Source: Commensalibacter intestini A911 (GTDB taxonomy: Bacteria > Pseudomonadota > Alphaproteobacteria > Acetobacterales > Acetobacteraceae). Taken from it: a stretch of DNA of 64,000 bases. Of this stretch, positions 18,958 through 32,400 are shown in pieces. Where the stretch lies: positions 806,001 through 870,000 of the forward strand of contig NZ_AGFR01000003.1 in NCBI RefSeq assembly GCF_000231445.1. Reading direction: 5' to 3'. The position numbers and the translations under genes are program-made. The number at the start of each line of letters is the position of its first letter. Positions within the stretch are counted from its first letter, which is position 1. Below the pieces are notes generated by a model. That model made no database searches, was not told where the DNA came from, and worked only from the letters and a program-made list of their open reading frames with translations.

Positions 18958-19395
18958 CTACTTAGAAGCGTAACAGAAATCTGCTCTTTTGACAAATGCA
19001 GAAACCATTTTTTGTACTGCTTCGTTAAAAACCAAGCCCATTGCTTTTTGCATAATCTTAGATTTAAATTCAAAATCAACAAAGAAATCAATGATACATC
19101 CATTTGGATCTGGTAAAAACTGCCATTGATTGCTTAAATATTTCAAAGGGCCGCGATCATAAGTGACAGTAATTCTATTTTCGGCTTTATATAACTCTAC
19201 ACGGCTACCAAAAACCTCTTTAAATGGTCCAAAGCCTACTTTTAAATCTGCTAGAAGTAACTCTTTATCACGATATCGAATATCTGCCCCTGTGCACCAA
19301 GGTAAAAATTCAGGATATAAATCAACGGCGGCAACTAAATTAAACATTTGTTCTTGGCTGTGGGCGATAAACCGTTTTTCAGCATGCGTAGGCAT
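18958..19395 (-). CDS. COQ10/RatA family START-like protein
   Basis: 145 residues of the polyketide-cyclase/START superfamily. The opening AEKRFIAHSQEQMFNLVAAVDLYPEFLPWCTGA matches the COQ10/RatA subfamily, and the long C-terminal helix is present. Homologues bind ubiquinone and help its function in respiration (COQ10). The RatA name comes from a reported effect on ribosome association in E. coli. In alphaproteobacteria the gene commonly follows lipA, as here. The quinone-binding role is more likely than a toxin, since no antitoxin partner is present. Confidence 0.88.
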   Translation of the reverse strand: MPTHAEKRFIAHSQEQMFNLVAAVDLYPEFLPWCTGADIRYRDKELLLADLKVGFGPFKEVFGSRVELYKAENRITVTYDRGPLKYLSNQWQFLPDPNGCIIDFFVDFEFKSKIMQKAMGLVFNEAVQKMVSAFVKRADFCYASK

Positions 19396-19435
19396 ATTAA
19401 GTTATTCTCCAAATATCATGTCGTTTAAATATAAT

Positions 19436-20377
19436 TTAGTTTGATAAATAAGTAGTGAGACGTTTATTTTTTAATACTTCAAAATCTGTATCAGCATGGT
19501 AAGAGGATCGTGTCATCGGGGATGAACTAATTTGTAAAAAACCTTTTGCTTTGGCGATGTGGTAATATTCTTCAAACTCATTAGGCGTTACATAATGTTG
19601 AACTGCTGCATGTTTAGGTGTTGGACGTAAATACTGCCCCAATGTCAGAAAATCAACCTGAGCACAACGTAAATCATCCATCACTTGAACAACCTCTTCT
19701 TTGCTTTCTCCTAACCCTAGCATCATTCCAGATTTAGTAAAGACATCGGGTTGTAATTGTTTGGCTTCGTATAAAATCCGTAAAGATTGAAAGTAACGTG
19801 CACCGGGGCGAATTGATGGATATAATCTGGGAACAGTTTCCATATTATGATTAAAAACATCAGGTTTAACTTTGGAAATCGTTAATACAGCCCCTTCTTT
19901 TCTTAAAAAATCAGGTGTTAGTACTTCGATTGTTGTAGATGGTAATGTTTTTCTAATTTCGGTAATCACATGAGCAAAATGCTGTGCTCCACCATCTTTT
20001 AAATCATCTCTGTCAACAGAAGTAATAACAACATGACGTAAATTGAGTTTTTGCACCATCAAAGCAATACGTGCAGGCTCATTAGGGTCTATAGGAGATG
20101 GTCGTCCAGTTGCTACATTGCAAAATGCACAAGCTCTTGTGCAAATATTTCCTAAGATCATCACTGTTGCATGGCGCTTTGTCCAACATTCTCCAATATT
20201 TGGACAAGCTGCTTCTGTACATACTGTATTAAGCTGATATTTTTTAACCAATGCATCTGTTTCCTTAAAAGCAGATGATTGATTAATTTTTACCTTTATC
20301 CATTCCGGTTTTGGCAACGAATTGATAGTTTGTTTTTTTTGTTGTGCGTGTTGCACAAGAATTCGCTTTACCGTCAT
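19436..20377 (-). CDS. lipA: Lipoyl synthase
   Basis: Radical-SAM enzyme that inserts two sulfurs into protein-bound octanoyl groups to form lipoyl cofactors of the 2-oxoacid dehydrogenases. 313 residues. The auxiliary cluster cysteines are C53, C58 and C64 ([12 protein letters not shown]). The radical-SAM CxxxCxxC motif is C79, C83, C86 (CTRACAFC). The C-terminal [12 protein letters not shown] contains the RSSY motif whose serine ligates the auxiliary cluster. It is followed by the COQ10/RatA gene 40 bases away. A hairpin separates it from trpC upstream. Confidence 0.97.
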   Translation of the reverse strand: MTVKRILVQHAQQKKQTINSLPKPEWIKVKINQSSAFKETDALVKKYQLNTVCTEAACPNIGECWTKRHATVMILGNICTRACAFCNVATGRPSPIDPNEPARIALMVQKLNLRHVVITSVDRDDLKDGGAQHFAHVITEIRKTLPSTTIEVLTPDFLRKEGAVLTISKVKPDVFNHNMETVPRLYPSIRPGARYFQSLRILYEAKQLQPDVFTKSGMMLGLGESKEEVVQVMDDLRCAQVDFLTLGQYLRPTPKHAAVQHYVTPNEFEEYYHIAKAKGFLQISSSPMTRSSYHADTDFEVLKNKRLTTYLSN

Positions 20378-20388
20378 ATATAATTCCC

Positions 20389-20419
20389 TTGTAACTCTAT
20401 TTATTCAATAGAGTTACAA
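20389..20419 (-). terminator. Hairpin between trpC and lipA
   Basis: Perfect 12-bp stem TTGTAACTCTAT (20389-20400) / ATAGAGTTACAA (20408-20419), 7-base loop, in the 58-base gap after the trpC stop and only 11 bases before lipA. There is no U-tract. It may partly end the trp transcript or be an RNA processing or stability element. Confidence 0.5.
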
Positions 20420-20435
20420 TCGTATAAAAAACAGT

Positions 20436-21293
20436 TTAGTTTGAACCAAGTAAATTTCTAACTGCGGTTCCAGCATTTTGTTTTGACAAAAGACTTTCGC
20501 CAACTAAAACAGCACTAGCACCCACAGCTTGCACTCGACTAATATCATCAAAGGTTTTTAAACCACTTTCAGAAACAATAATACGATCTGGTGGTACTAA
20601 AGGTGATAAAGCCTCTGTAACAGCGATATCTGTTTTTAATGTGCGTAAATTACGATTATTAATACCAATCAAACAAACATCTAAAGCCAAGGCACGATTA
20701 AGTTCTGCTTCATCATGGACTTCTACAAGGATATCAAGATCTAAACATCTTGCAAGTTCGACCATTTCACTGGCTTCATTGTCTTTTAAAGCAGCCATAA
20801 TCAATAAAATACAGTCTGCATCAATGACACGGCTTTCATAAACTTGCCAAGGTTCCAAAATGAAATCTTTACGTAATACAGGTAAAGAGCATGCTTCTCT
20901 AGCAATTTTTAAATCTTCGTTATTCCCATAAAAGTAACCGGTTTCTGTTAAAACAGACAAACAACTGGCACCAGCGTTTTCATATTGCACAGCAATCATT
21001 GAAGGGTCATAGTCTTGACGAATTACACCTGCAGAAGGAGATGCTTTTTTACATTCAGCAATCAGCCCCATTTGACCTTTTGCCATTTTTTCTTTTAATA
21101 CACGTGAAAATCCACGTGTTGGTGTTTTTTTATTTTTTGCTTCTTCAGCAATTTCTTTTAAAGATTTGATGCTGGATTTTTTTTCTGTTTCAGCACGTGT
21201 TCTGGCACAAATTTGTACTAGTACATCTGCTATTTCATTTTCAGATTGTAAAATAGAGTTTAAAACAGGATCAGAATTAGATATTTCGTTCAT
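20436..21293 (-). CDS. trpC: Indole-3-glycerol-phosphate synthase
   Basis: TIM-barrel enzyme converting CdRP to indole-3-glycerol phosphate in tryptophan synthesis. Monofunctional, 285 residues. LIAECKKASPSAGVIR (~77-92) carries the catalytic lysine region. VLRKDFILEPWQVYESR (~138-154) and the phosphate-binding GINNRNL and VSESGL motifs follow. It is the last gene of the leftward trpE-G-D-C run, 20 bases after trpD. Confidence 0.96.
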   Translation of the reverse strand: MNEISNSDPVLNSILQSENEIADVLVQICARTRAETEKKSSIKSLKEIAEEAKNKKTPTRGFSRVLKEKMAKGQMGLIAECKKASPSAGVIRQDYDPSMIAVQYENAGASCLSVLTETGYFYGNNEDLKIAREACSLPVLRKDFILEPWQVYESRVIDADCILLIMAALKDNEASEMVELARCLDLDILVEVHDEAELNRALALDVCLIGINNRNLRTLKTDIAVTEALSPLVPPDRIIVSESGLKTFDDISRVQAVGASAVLVGESLLSKQNAGTAVRNLLGSN

Positions 21294-21313
21294 AATTATA
21301 ACTAGCGTTTACG

Positions 21314-22396
21314 TTAAGTTTTGTGCTGAATTGCATGCAATACGGATAATGCAGAGCCACTATCAATAGCATCCGCAGCTTTTAAGACTAACTCTTTCAA
21401 AACAGTAGGATTAATTTCCCCATGTGTATTAATAAGAGAGTAATTTTTTACAATATGTAATGCAATAGCAGTATTAATCAATACTGTATCACGATAAGCA
21501 TCTTTTTTACCATTAAATAATGCAAGCATAGCAGCAGCATTATCTTTTGGAGCGCCTCCAGCAATAGCAGATAATGGTGCAGGAGTAAGGCCTGCAGTTT
21601 TTATATTTTCTATTGATAAGGTGACGGGAATAATTTTGTTATCTTCTAATGCCATGATCTTCGATGGACCAGCTAGGGTAATTTCATCTACCCCTTGCTT
21701 TTGTCCAGCATCCTCAATTAGACCATGAACGACCCAGACTCTTTTAGAGCCTAGATTTTGTAAAACCTGAATAAAAGGCATTAGCCATTCAGTGTCATAG
21801 ACCCCGATCATTTGATATCGAACATTGGCAGGGTTTGATAATGGGCCAAGCAAATTAAAAATTGTTCGAACCCCAAGTTCTTTACGCACAAGATTAATAT
21901 GGCTGAGGGCTGGATGATGTACAAAAGCAGATAAAAAAGTAATTTTATGTTCGTTTAAATTATCTTGTAAAATTTCTATATCTGTTTGAGGAACTACATT
22001 TAAAGCACTTAAAACATCAACTGCACCAGATTTAGAGGATTGTGCACGATTGCCGTGTTTTGCAACAGAAATTCCCATTGCAGCCAAGACAAAACTGACT
22101 GCTGTAGAAACATTTAACGTACTTTGACCATCTCCACCCGTGCCACAAACATCAATCGTAAAAGGGTCGTTTGGGGTAATCGGTAGCATCTGATGACGCA
22201 TAGATCGCACAGCCCCTTCTAACTCTTCTATTGTTGCCCCTCTCATGCGTAGAATCATCAAAAAGGCAGCAATGTGAACGTCAGAGACTTTACCTGTTAA
22301 AATGGCATTGAAAATATCAGTCGTTTCTTGTGAAGAGAAATGCTCTCCTCTCAAAGACTTTTCTAAAATGGGAGTAAATGAAAAAGATAAATCCAT
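21314..22396 (-). CDS. trpD: Anthranilate phosphoribosyltransferase
   Basis: Transfers the phosphoribosyl group of PRPP to anthranilate. 360 residues. The PRPP-binding glycine loop CGTGGDGQSTLNVST is at ~83-97, KHGNRAQSSKSGAVDVL at ~113-129, and the anthranilate-site region HPALSHINLVRKELGVRTIFN near 160-180. It lies between trpG (10-base gap) and trpC in the trp operon. Confidence 0.96.
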   Translation of the reverse strand: MDLSFSFTPILEKSLRGEHFSSQETTDIFNAILTGKVSDVHIAAFLMILRMRGATIEELEGAVRSMRHQMLPITPNDPFTIDVCGTGGDGQSTLNVSTAVSFVLAAMGISVAKHGNRAQSSKSGAVDVLSALNVVPQTDIEILQDNLNEHKITFLSAFVHHPALSHINLVRKELGVRTIFNLLGPLSNPANVRYQMIGVYDTEWLMPFIQVLQNLGSKRVWVVHGLIEDAGQKQGVDEITLAGPSKIMALEDNKIIPVTLSIENIKTAGLTPAPLSAIAGGAPKDNAAAMLALFNGKKDAYRDTVLINTAIALHIVKNYSLINTHGEINPTVLKELVLKAADAIDSGSALSVLHAIQHKT

Positions 22397-22405
22397 AATT
22401 TTATC

Positions 22406-22993
22406 TCAAATTTTTCTCTTATTCCATTGATCGGCTAGATCTAGAAAGTTTTGAAGAAGTTCATGTCCTTGTTCAGAGGCAATGCTCTCAGGATGGAATT
22501 GTACAGCATGCACAGGTAATTCTTTGTGCTGGAATGCCATCAGAATCTGATCTTCTGTAAATGCTGTAGGCACAAAACTGTCTGGCAATGTATTCATTTG
22601 CACGACCAAAGAATGATAACGAGTCACTCTTAAAGGATTTTTTAATCCTTTAAAGATCCCTTCCCCTGTATGCATAATTGGGAAAACTTTACCATGAGCA
22701 GGTTTTTCTTTGACGACTTTTGCACCAAATGCTTGCCCAATAGCCTGATGTCCCAGACACACTCCCAAAATAGGTGTAGTTGGAGCTGCTTTGGCGATTA
22801 AGTCACAACAAATTCCTGCTTCTGAAGGGCTACAGGGGCCTGGAGAAATGACAATAGCCTCTGGTTTTAATGCCATCGCCTCTTCTACTGTAATGGTATC
22901 ATTACGATGGACCAGACATTCATGCCCTAAATCTCCAAAATATTGAACGAGATTATAGGTGAAACTGTCATAATTATCGATAAGTAAAATCAT
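22406..22993 (-). CDS. trpG: Anthranilate synthase glutaminase component
   Basis: Class I amidotransferase supplying ammonia to TrpE. 195 residues. Nucleophile C79 lies in [10 protein letters not shown], with the His/Glu pair in [12 protein letters not shown] near 169-180. The N-terminal [13 protein letters not shown] is typical. The sequence is of the kind that in some bacteria doubles as PabA for folate synthesis, and no separate pabA is seen in this window. It lies 57 bases after trpE. Confidence 0.95.
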   Translation of the reverse strand: MILLIDNYDSFTYNLVQYFGDLGHECLVHRNDTITVEEAMALKPEAIVISPGPCSPSEAGICCDLIAKAAPTTPILGVCLGHQAIGQAFGAKVVKEKPAHGKVFPIMHTGEGIFKGLKNPLRVTRYHSLVVQMNTLPDSFVPTAFTEDQILMAFQHKELPVHAVQFHPESIASEQGHELLQNFLDLADQWNKRKI

Positions 22994-23050
22994 ATGGCCT
23001 TGCCAATCAATAAATTTTTATTTTTATAACATTATCCATTTTATATTGGA

Positions 23051-24553
23051 TTAGTTAGCTTTGGGATCAATATTAGGAACAAATGACCATGCGTCTTCCG
23101 CAGCTCGAAATAGCGCTCTAGCTTTGTGCTTTGTTTCTTCATATTCTGCCTCTGGGTCACTATCGGCAACAACACCACATCCTGCTTGAACATACATGGT
23201 TTCATCTTTAATTAAAGCGGTACGCAAACCAATACAGGTATCCATGCTGCCATCTGCGCCGAAATAGCCAATACAACCCGCGTAAGTCGCACGTTGTGTA
23301 TGTTCTATATCATCTAAGATTTCCATAGCTCTAATTTTAGGAGCACCTGTTAATGTGCCAGCTGGAAAACCAGCAATTAAAGCATCTAATGCAGTTAAAT
23401 TTTGTTTAAGTTTGCCCTCTACATTAGAAGAAATATGCATAACATGGCTGAAGCGTTCGATAACAAATTGTTCTGCAACTTTAACAGATCCAATTTCACT
23501 GACACGACCCACATCGTTACGACCTAGATCAATTAGCATTAAATGCTCTGCGAGTTCTTTTTGATCAGCTAATAAGTCTTGCTCTAATTGAAGGTCTTCT
23601 TCAGGTGTTTTCCCTCTTGGACGTGTGCCAGCTAAAGGCCGAACAGTTACCATTCCGTCACGTAGACGAACTAATATTTCAGGAGAAGAGCCAACCAAAG
23701 CAAAATTATCTAGTTGTAAGCAAAATAGAAAAGGTGCTGGGTTTATTCGTCGCAAAGAACGATAAAGGGCTACAGGTGGTAATTTAAACGGAATAGAAAA
23801 ACGTTGGCTTGGAACAACTTGGAATGCGTCCCCTTCGAAAATATATTCCTTAATCTGCTCAACAGCTTTTTTGAATTCATCTTTGGTAAAAGTAGAAGAT
23901 GGAGATTCTAAAAGATTTTCAACAGCTTTATTAACTTTTTTACCTAATGGAACAGGCGCATTTAATGCATCTTGTGCTTTTCTTAGGAGCTGTTTGGCTT
24001 GTTCTTGCTCTTCAGGTGTTTTCCCTCTAAGGGGAACAGCTAAAGTAAGTTCGTCACGAACTGTGTCAAAGATGGCAAATACAGAAGGTCTAAACATAAT
24101 GCCTTCTGGAAGTCCCAAGTCATTTTTGGGAGGATTAGGTAAATGCTCCATCTGCCTAACCATATCATAACCGAGATATCCAAAAATACCGCCAACCATA
24201 GGTGGAATGTTATCAGGAATATCCAATTGGCTTTCTGCGATAAATGCTCGTAAAGACTCAATGGGGTGTATACCCTCAGTGACAAAGGCTTCTGGAGTAT
24301 TCAAAGGATCTCTATTAACAGATACAACACCTTGGTGACACTTCCAAACAACATCAGGTAATAGACCAATAATAGAGTAACGAGCTCTGGATACACCGCC
24401 CTGCACGCTTTCTAGTAAAAAAATATTTTTAGGATTTTTACCAGCAAGAACAGATAGTTGTAGATATGCAGAAACAGGCGTAATTAAATCAGCGGATTTA
24501 ACAGTATAAATGACTGTTTGTTGCTCACTGACTATAAAATCATCATAAGACAC
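23051..24553 (-). CDS. trpE: Anthranilate synthase component I
   Basis: Chorismate-utilising enzyme making anthranilate with ammonia from TrpG. 500 residues. The C-terminal chorismate-binding domain includes GDAFQVVPSQRF (~245-256), RPLAGTRPRG (~310-319), DLGRNDVGRV (~346-355) and AGFPAGTLTGAPK (~395-407). The N-terminal region holds LLESVQGG, the segment that binds feedback tryptophan in homologues, so inhibition by tryptophan is likely. I saw no leader peptide with Trp codons before it. It is 14 bases downstream of the PpiD-like gene, so the trp operon probably starts with that gene. Confidence 0.96.
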   Translation of the reverse strand: MSYDDFIVSEQQTVIYTVKSADLITPVSAYLQLSVLAGKNPKNIFLLESVQGGVSRARYSIIGLLPDVVWKCHQGVVSVNRDPLNTPEAFVTEGIHPIESLRAFIAESQLDIPDNIPPMVGGIFGYLGYDMVRQMEHLPNPPKNDLGLPEGIMFRPSVFAIFDTVRDELTLAVPLRGKTPEEQEQAKQLLRKAQDALNAPVPLGKKVNKAVENLLESPSSTFTKDEFKKAVEQIKEYIFEGDAFQVVPSQRFSIPFKLPPVALYRSLRRINPAPFLFCLQLDNFALVGSSPEILVRLRDGMVTVRPLAGTRPRGKTPEEDLQLEQDLLADQKELAEHLMLIDLGRNDVGRVSEIGSVKVAEQFVIERFSHVMHISSNVEGKLKQNLTALDALIAGFPAGTLTGAPKIRAMEILDDIEHTQRATYAGCIGYFGADGSMDTCIGLRTALIKDETMYVQAGCGVVADSDPEAEYEETKHKARALFRAAEDAWSFVPNIDPKAN

Positions 24554-24567
24554 TGAAATTAATCCTT

Positions 24568-26478
24568 TTAATAACTGACCTGTTTAATGATTGCATCGAC
24601 AGCTTGCTGATTAACGTCAACTTTGCTGTGTGCATTAAGGAAAATAATATAACTAGAATAAATATCATTTGCCTCTGCTTGAGCTAAATTATCTTTTAAA
24701 TCATTATAAGCAGTTGGATTATCTTTAGGTGTTGGTGTTTTGATATTATTTAATGTCGCAACATAAAAACTATCAGGCGATTCAAACATCGTGGTTTGTC
24801 CCATTTGCATAGAGAATGCTTGTGCTTGTAGTTCTGGAGGAAGTGTTTTTGATGGGTTCACTCTAGAAAAAGCATCACTTTCTTTAATGGTGAATTGCTG
24901 ATTTCCTGTATTTTGAATTGGTTTATGGCTATCTTGAGCTTGTTTAAAAATAGCAGTAACCGCAACATTAGCTTGCTTTTTAATATCTTGTTGTTGCCAA
25001 GCCTTAAGAACACGATCTTTTGCTTGTTCAAATGTTTCTTGATGTGCAGGTGTAATATCCTCAACAACAAAAGCATAGTAAGTATTGTTGTCCCCTTGAA
25101 TTAAAGATGGAGGAGCATTTTTTGCTTTAGAGAAGATATCGCTGATGATCGCTTGTTTGACTTTATCATCGGAGGGAATTGGTGCTGGGTCACCTTCTAG
25201 ATTTAGACCTTGTTCGTTTAAGGTTCCTTCTACAGCGACAACTCCAAGCCCACCTAATTTACCATCTAAACCCTCACCACCAGCTAAAACATCTTGAATA
25301 GTTTTTATATTATTTGCAAAAGCTTGCTTTGCTTGCGCTTGGACTAACTCTGTTTTGAGTTGGCTTTTCACAGTATCAAAAGCAATTTCATGTGCAGGAA
25401 CTACTGAAGTTACTTTAAAAACGCTCCATCCCATTGGTGTTTTAATAGGTGCAGATACAGTATTTAGAGCTATTTTTTGTACAGCATCAGCTAATTCTGC
25501 AGAAGGAGAAGATTGAGCTGTAAATTCTGCTAATGTTGTTGCAAAACCATTGTCTTTTTGAGTTTGTTGTTGAATAGATTCCCAAGTTGCTGTTTTCCAA
25601 GATGTTGCTAAATCTTCAGCCGCTTTTTGGTCTTTAACTGTTACAATTTCAAGATTTCTTGATTCTGGTTTTTGAAAATCATTTTTTCTAGAATTATAAT
25701 ATTGCAATAATTGTTGATCAGAAACTTCCAGGCCTTTTGCAACGGTCTCAGGAGAAATAAAAATTAGTTTTACTTTCCTAAATTCTGGAACTGTAAAATC
25801 CCATAGATGGTTATCATAATATCTCTTTAAAATAGCATCTGATGGAGAAGCGCTTGGTTTAAAACTATTAAATGGCACTTGGATATAACTGACTTGTCTT
25901 GTTTCATTGCTAAATCCAAAGATATTTTTTGCCATAATATCGGATGCAGATGCTCCTGATACTAAAGGTTCTGTAAGTCCTGATAGCGCCAACTGATTGC
26001 GCAACATTTTCAAAAACTGTGTTTCGGTGGTGTTTTGTTGGCTAATATAGAGATTAAATAACTCTCTATTAAATTTTCCATCTTGCTGAAACGCAGGAAA
26101 AGAAAATACTAAGTTACGTAATGCTTCATCAGAAACACTTAGACCTGATTTATCAGCAGTAAGCAGTAGATTATTTTCTATAATCAGTTGCTGTAAAGCT
26201 TGCGTAATCAAGGAAGCCTTCATTCCATTTGGAAGCTGAGATTTATCAGAAAGTCCTTGTTTTGCTGCATATTGCTGTAATTGCATATTAGCAGCCGAAT
26301 CTAGTTCTTGCACGGTTACTCTTTTGCTGCCGACCCAAGCTACCACATTGTTATCTTGATGAGACCAAGTGTCAATAATGGTTTCAGCACCCCAGCTGAT
26401 GAATACAAGAAAGATAAGGCCAACTAGAATGCGCCCAAACCATGAATCGATAAGTAAATGTCTTAAATGCGACAACAT
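24568..26478 (-). CDS. Membrane-anchored peptidyl-prolyl isomerase, PpiD/SurA-N type
   Basis: 636-residue envelope chaperone of the PpiD type. A single N-terminal membrane helix (~15-31, ILVGLIFLVFISWG) anchors a large periplasmic part. Residues ~45-220 form the SurA-N-like chaperone module (KRVTVQELDSAANMQLQQYA), and a parvulin-like domain (~235-365) is weakly conserved. The C-terminal module is helical. PpiD-type proteins meet newly translocated proteins at the Sec exit. The gene commonly precedes trpE in alphaproteobacteria, with which it is probably co-transcribed here. Confidence 0.88.
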   Translation of the reverse strand: MLSHLRHLLIDSWFGRILVGLIFLVFISWGAETIIDTWSHQDNNVVAWVGSKRVTVQELDSAANMQLQQYAAKQGLSDKSQLPNGMKASLITQALQQLIIENNLLLTADKSGLSVSDEALRNLVFSFPAFQQDGKFNRELFNLYISQQNTTETQFLKMLRNQLALSGLTEPLVSGASASDIMAKNIFGFSNETRQVSYIQVPFNSFKPSASPSDAILKRYYDNHLWDFTVPEFRKVKLIFISPETVAKGLEVSDQQLLQYYNSRKNDFQKPESRNLEIVTVKDQKAAEDLATSWKTATWESIQQQTQKDNGFATTLAEFTAQSSPSAELADAVQKIALNTVSAPIKTPMGWSVFKVTSVVPAHEIAFDTVKSQLKTELVQAQAKQAFANNIKTIQDVLAGGEGLDGKLGGLGVVAVEGTLNEQGLNLEGDPAPIPSDDKVKQAIISDIFSKAKNAPPSLIQGDNNTYYAFVVEDITPAHQETFEQAKDRVLKAWQQQDIKKQANVAVTAIFKQAQDSHKPIQNTGNQQFTIKESDAFSRVNPSKTLPPELQAQAFSMQMGQTTMFESPDSFYVATLNNIKTPTPKDNPTAYNDLKDNLAQAEANDIYSSYIIFLNAHSKVDVNQQAVDAIIKQVSY

Positions 26479-26576
26479 GTAACGTAACCCAAATAATTTA
26501 AATGCGAATTATTACTCTTAATTTATGTAGCAATAACCTATATATGCCTAAGCTGCAAAAAAAAATGTGATATCTT

Positions 26577-26605
26577 TTGAATTATATCAACATATTTTAT
26601 ATTCT
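26577..26605 (+). promoter_or_regulatory. Candidate sigma70 promoter for tpiA
   Basis: TTGAAT (26577-26582), 17-base spacer, TATTCT (26600-26605), about 80 bases before the tpiA start. The match is reasonable, but the region is so AT-rich that chance matches are common. Confidence 0.3.
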
Positions 26606-26683
26606 ATGATAACATCTTTTGATTATAAATCGAACCTTTATAATCTAATTATAATCATTATAAATATACAGGGAGTATTAAAA

Positions 26684-27433
26684 ATGGTAAAACCAGTGGT
26701 TATTGGTAACTGGAAAATGAATGGCTTAACAAAAGAAGCTGATCATATTGTTTCTGCTTTACTAGCCTATGCTGAAAAACATAAAGATTTCGCACCAACG
26801 GTTATTTGCCCTCCCTTTACACAATTATATCATGTTCAAAAACATATTAAAGATACACCTTATGCACTAGGTGCCCAAGATTGTCACGTTGCGGAAAAAG
26901 GTGCGCATACAGGTAATATCTCGGCAGCAATGTTAAAAGATGTGGGCGCAGGTTATGTTATTTTGGGACATTCAGAACGTAGAAGTGATCACAAAGAAAC
27001 AGATCAACTAATCAAAGAAAAAACGATTGCTGCACAAAAAGCAGGGTTACTTCCTGTTGTTTGTATTGGTGAAACCAAAGAAGAACGTGAGTCTGGTAAA
27101 TATAAAGATGTTATTGCAAGCCAGATTAAGGGGTCGCTACCAGAGAACTTTAATGGATTAGTTGCATATGAGCCTGTTTGGGCAATTGGCACAGGCGTAT
27201 CTGCGAAAAATGAAGATATTGCCGAAGTGATTCACTTTATTCGTGAAAAACTTGTTGCTCAATACGGAGAAAATGGTAAAAAAACACCTATATTATATGG
27301 TGGTTCAGTTAAACCAAGTAATGTAAAAGATATTTTTGCTATTTCTGAGCTAGGTGGTGTATTGGTTGGTGGGGTCAGTCTTATTCCAGAAGACTTCTTA
27401 CAACTTGTTACAATTGCTCAAGATTTCGCATAA
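26684..27433 (+). CDS. tpiA: Triosephosphate isomerase
   Basis: Interconverts DHAP and glyceraldehyde-3-phosphate. 249 residues from the ATG at 26684, which has GGGAG eight bases upstream. The frame stays open to 26567, but those 39 extra residues are hydrophobic and AT-rich and do not belong to the family. The catalytic set is complete: K11 in GNWKMNG, H96 in LGHSERR, E163 in AYEPVWAIGTG. It is the first gene of the tpiA-secG-pyrG-kdsA run. Confidence 0.97.
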   Translation: MVKPVVIGNWKMNGLTKEADHIVSALLAYAEKHKDFAPTVICPPFTQLYHVQKHIKDTPYALGAQDCHVAEKGAHTGNISAAMLKDVGAGYVILGHSERRSDHKETDQLIKEKTIAAQKAGLLPVVCIGETKEERESGKYKDVIASQIKGSLPENFNGLVAYEPVWAIGTGVSAKNEDIAEVIHFIREKLVAQYGENGKKTPILYGGSVKPSNVKDIFAISELGGVLVGGVSLIPEDFLQLVTIAQDFA

Positions 27434-27482
27434 CTCTATAAATGATTTATTTCTTGACTGTTAGTGAAAGTATACTAAACAC

Positions 27483-27839
27483 ATGACGACTATTCTTCTT
27501 ATTGTGCAATTATTGGTCACTCTTGCTTTGATTGGTGTTGTCTTAATTCAACGCAGCGAAGGAGGAGGTTTGGGTATCGGAAGCAGTCAAGGAATGGGAT
27601 CTTTTATGACTGGGCGTGGAACAACCAATTTGTTGACACGTACGACAGCTATATTAGCTGCAGTTTTTATGATTTTGTGTCTTGCAATTGCGATTTTAAA
27701 TAAAAACGGCTCAGCAAATAATAGTGGCGCAGCTTTTGTTAATAAAATCATAGGTAGCCCTTCTCAACAAGCTACCCCATCTCAGCCTAAGCCAAATGAT
27801 CAACCTCAAAAAACTGAAAAAACAGCACCGACTAAGTAA
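27483..27839 (+). CDS. secG: Preprotein translocase subunit SecG
   Basis: 118-residue inner-membrane subunit of the SecYEG channel. Two membrane helices (~3-21 and ~52-72) flank the cytoplasmic loop with the family motif RSEGGGLGIGSSQGMGSF (~24-41). The C-terminal tail (~95-118) is Pro/Lys/Thr/Gln-rich and disordered, as in many alphaproteobacteria. It lies between tpiA and pyrG, the usual order for the group. No strong ribosome-binding site is visible. Confidence 0.95.
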   Translation: MTTILLIVQLLVTLALIGVVLIQRSEGGGLGIGSSQGMGSFMTGRGTTNLLTRTTAILAAVFMILCLAIAILNKNGSANNSGAAFVNKIIGSPSQQATPSQPKPNDQPQKTEKTAPTK

Positions 27840-27886
27840 ATTGTATTAAAAACTTATTGTTTTCAATATCGCTAGATTAATATTAA

Positions 27887-30340
<2,454 letters not shown>

Positions 30341-30357
<17 letters not shown>

Positions 30358-30820
30358 AAATAAAAGCTCCAATTAAACAGAGCTGAATAACCATTGTGGT
30401 TAACCATCTCATGGATCGGTAACCCGTGGGTTGCTCTGTTGGTAAATATGCATTGCGTTCTAAGAATAACGTGGTTGCAAATCCAACGATTAAAAGTAAT
30501 AAGGCCGTGCTCCATTTATGATTAGCGGTTAGAATAATTGCTAATTCACCAAATAGACATGGAACAACAGCGATTAATAGGCGTTTTTTGTCAATAATAT
30601 CTGTTTCATTCTCTAATAAAATAACTGGTTTTTGCATTGAAAGAATCCAGTTAATTCCACCAATAAAAGACAGTATAATTCCAGCATATCCTACGAATGA
30701 AGGTAGTAATATTGGTAATGCTGTTTGTGGTGAATAAAACATCATTATAAAAGCCATAATCACCAAAGGCACAGGTGACAATACCCCTAATAAAAAAGGT
30801 AGAAGAGGTATGCGCTTCAT
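30341..30820 (-). CDS. DUF3429-type integral membrane protein
   Basis: 159 residues with about five hydrophobic helices. [18 protein letters not shown] and the [18 protein letters not shown] segment (~41-58) match DUF3429, a proteobacterial inner-membrane family of unknown function. The gene overlaps the 3' end of kdsA tail-to-tail by 17 bases. A ribosome-binding GGGAGA lies just upstream of the start. The ~215-base region between it and eno holds the divergent promoters. Confidence 0.8.
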
Positions 30821-31034
30821 AAATTTCTCCCAAAGTTGTTATTATGACGATAAATTAAATAATTGACTATCTAGTAAAATAACATTTTTTTTACTATACT
30901 CATCCGTATTTAACAAAGATCCTTTGCTAATACATATACTCTAATATTGCTTAATAATTTAGTTTCGGCAATATTTTAGTAATGTGGTTTTATTTCTCGA
31001 TATACTTTTAAAAACACTTAATACGTTAGGATAG

Positions 31035-32327
<1,293 letters not shown>

Positions 32328-32340
32328 TCTTTTGCTTGAC

Positions 32341-32371
32341 AAAGTCGGAAGAAATAACTACTTCCGACTTT
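32341..32371 (+). terminator. Hairpin between eno and ftsB-like gene
   Basis: Perfect 11-bp stem AAAGTCGGAAG (32341-32351) / CTTCCGACTTT (32361-32371) with a 9-base loop, 14 bases after the eno stop. No U-tract follows and the next gene starts 30 bases on, so partial read-through is likely. This would set a lower level for the downstream gene than for enolase. Confidence 0.6.
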
Positions 32372-32400
32372 ACGGCTATGTTTTTTAGAGGGAATATTGG

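Noticed and set aside
18958-19395. Toxin-antitoxin module (RatA)
   Set aside because: The protein fits COQ10-like quinone binding and no antitoxin gene is adjacent.
21840-21870. tRNA T-loop-like GTTCGAACCCC in trpD
   Set aside because: No acceptor or anticodon arms around it; it is coding sequence.
26567-26683. N-terminal extension of tpiA
   Set aside because: The 39 extra residues are hydrophobic/AT-driven and absent from the family; GGGAG before 26684 decides the start.
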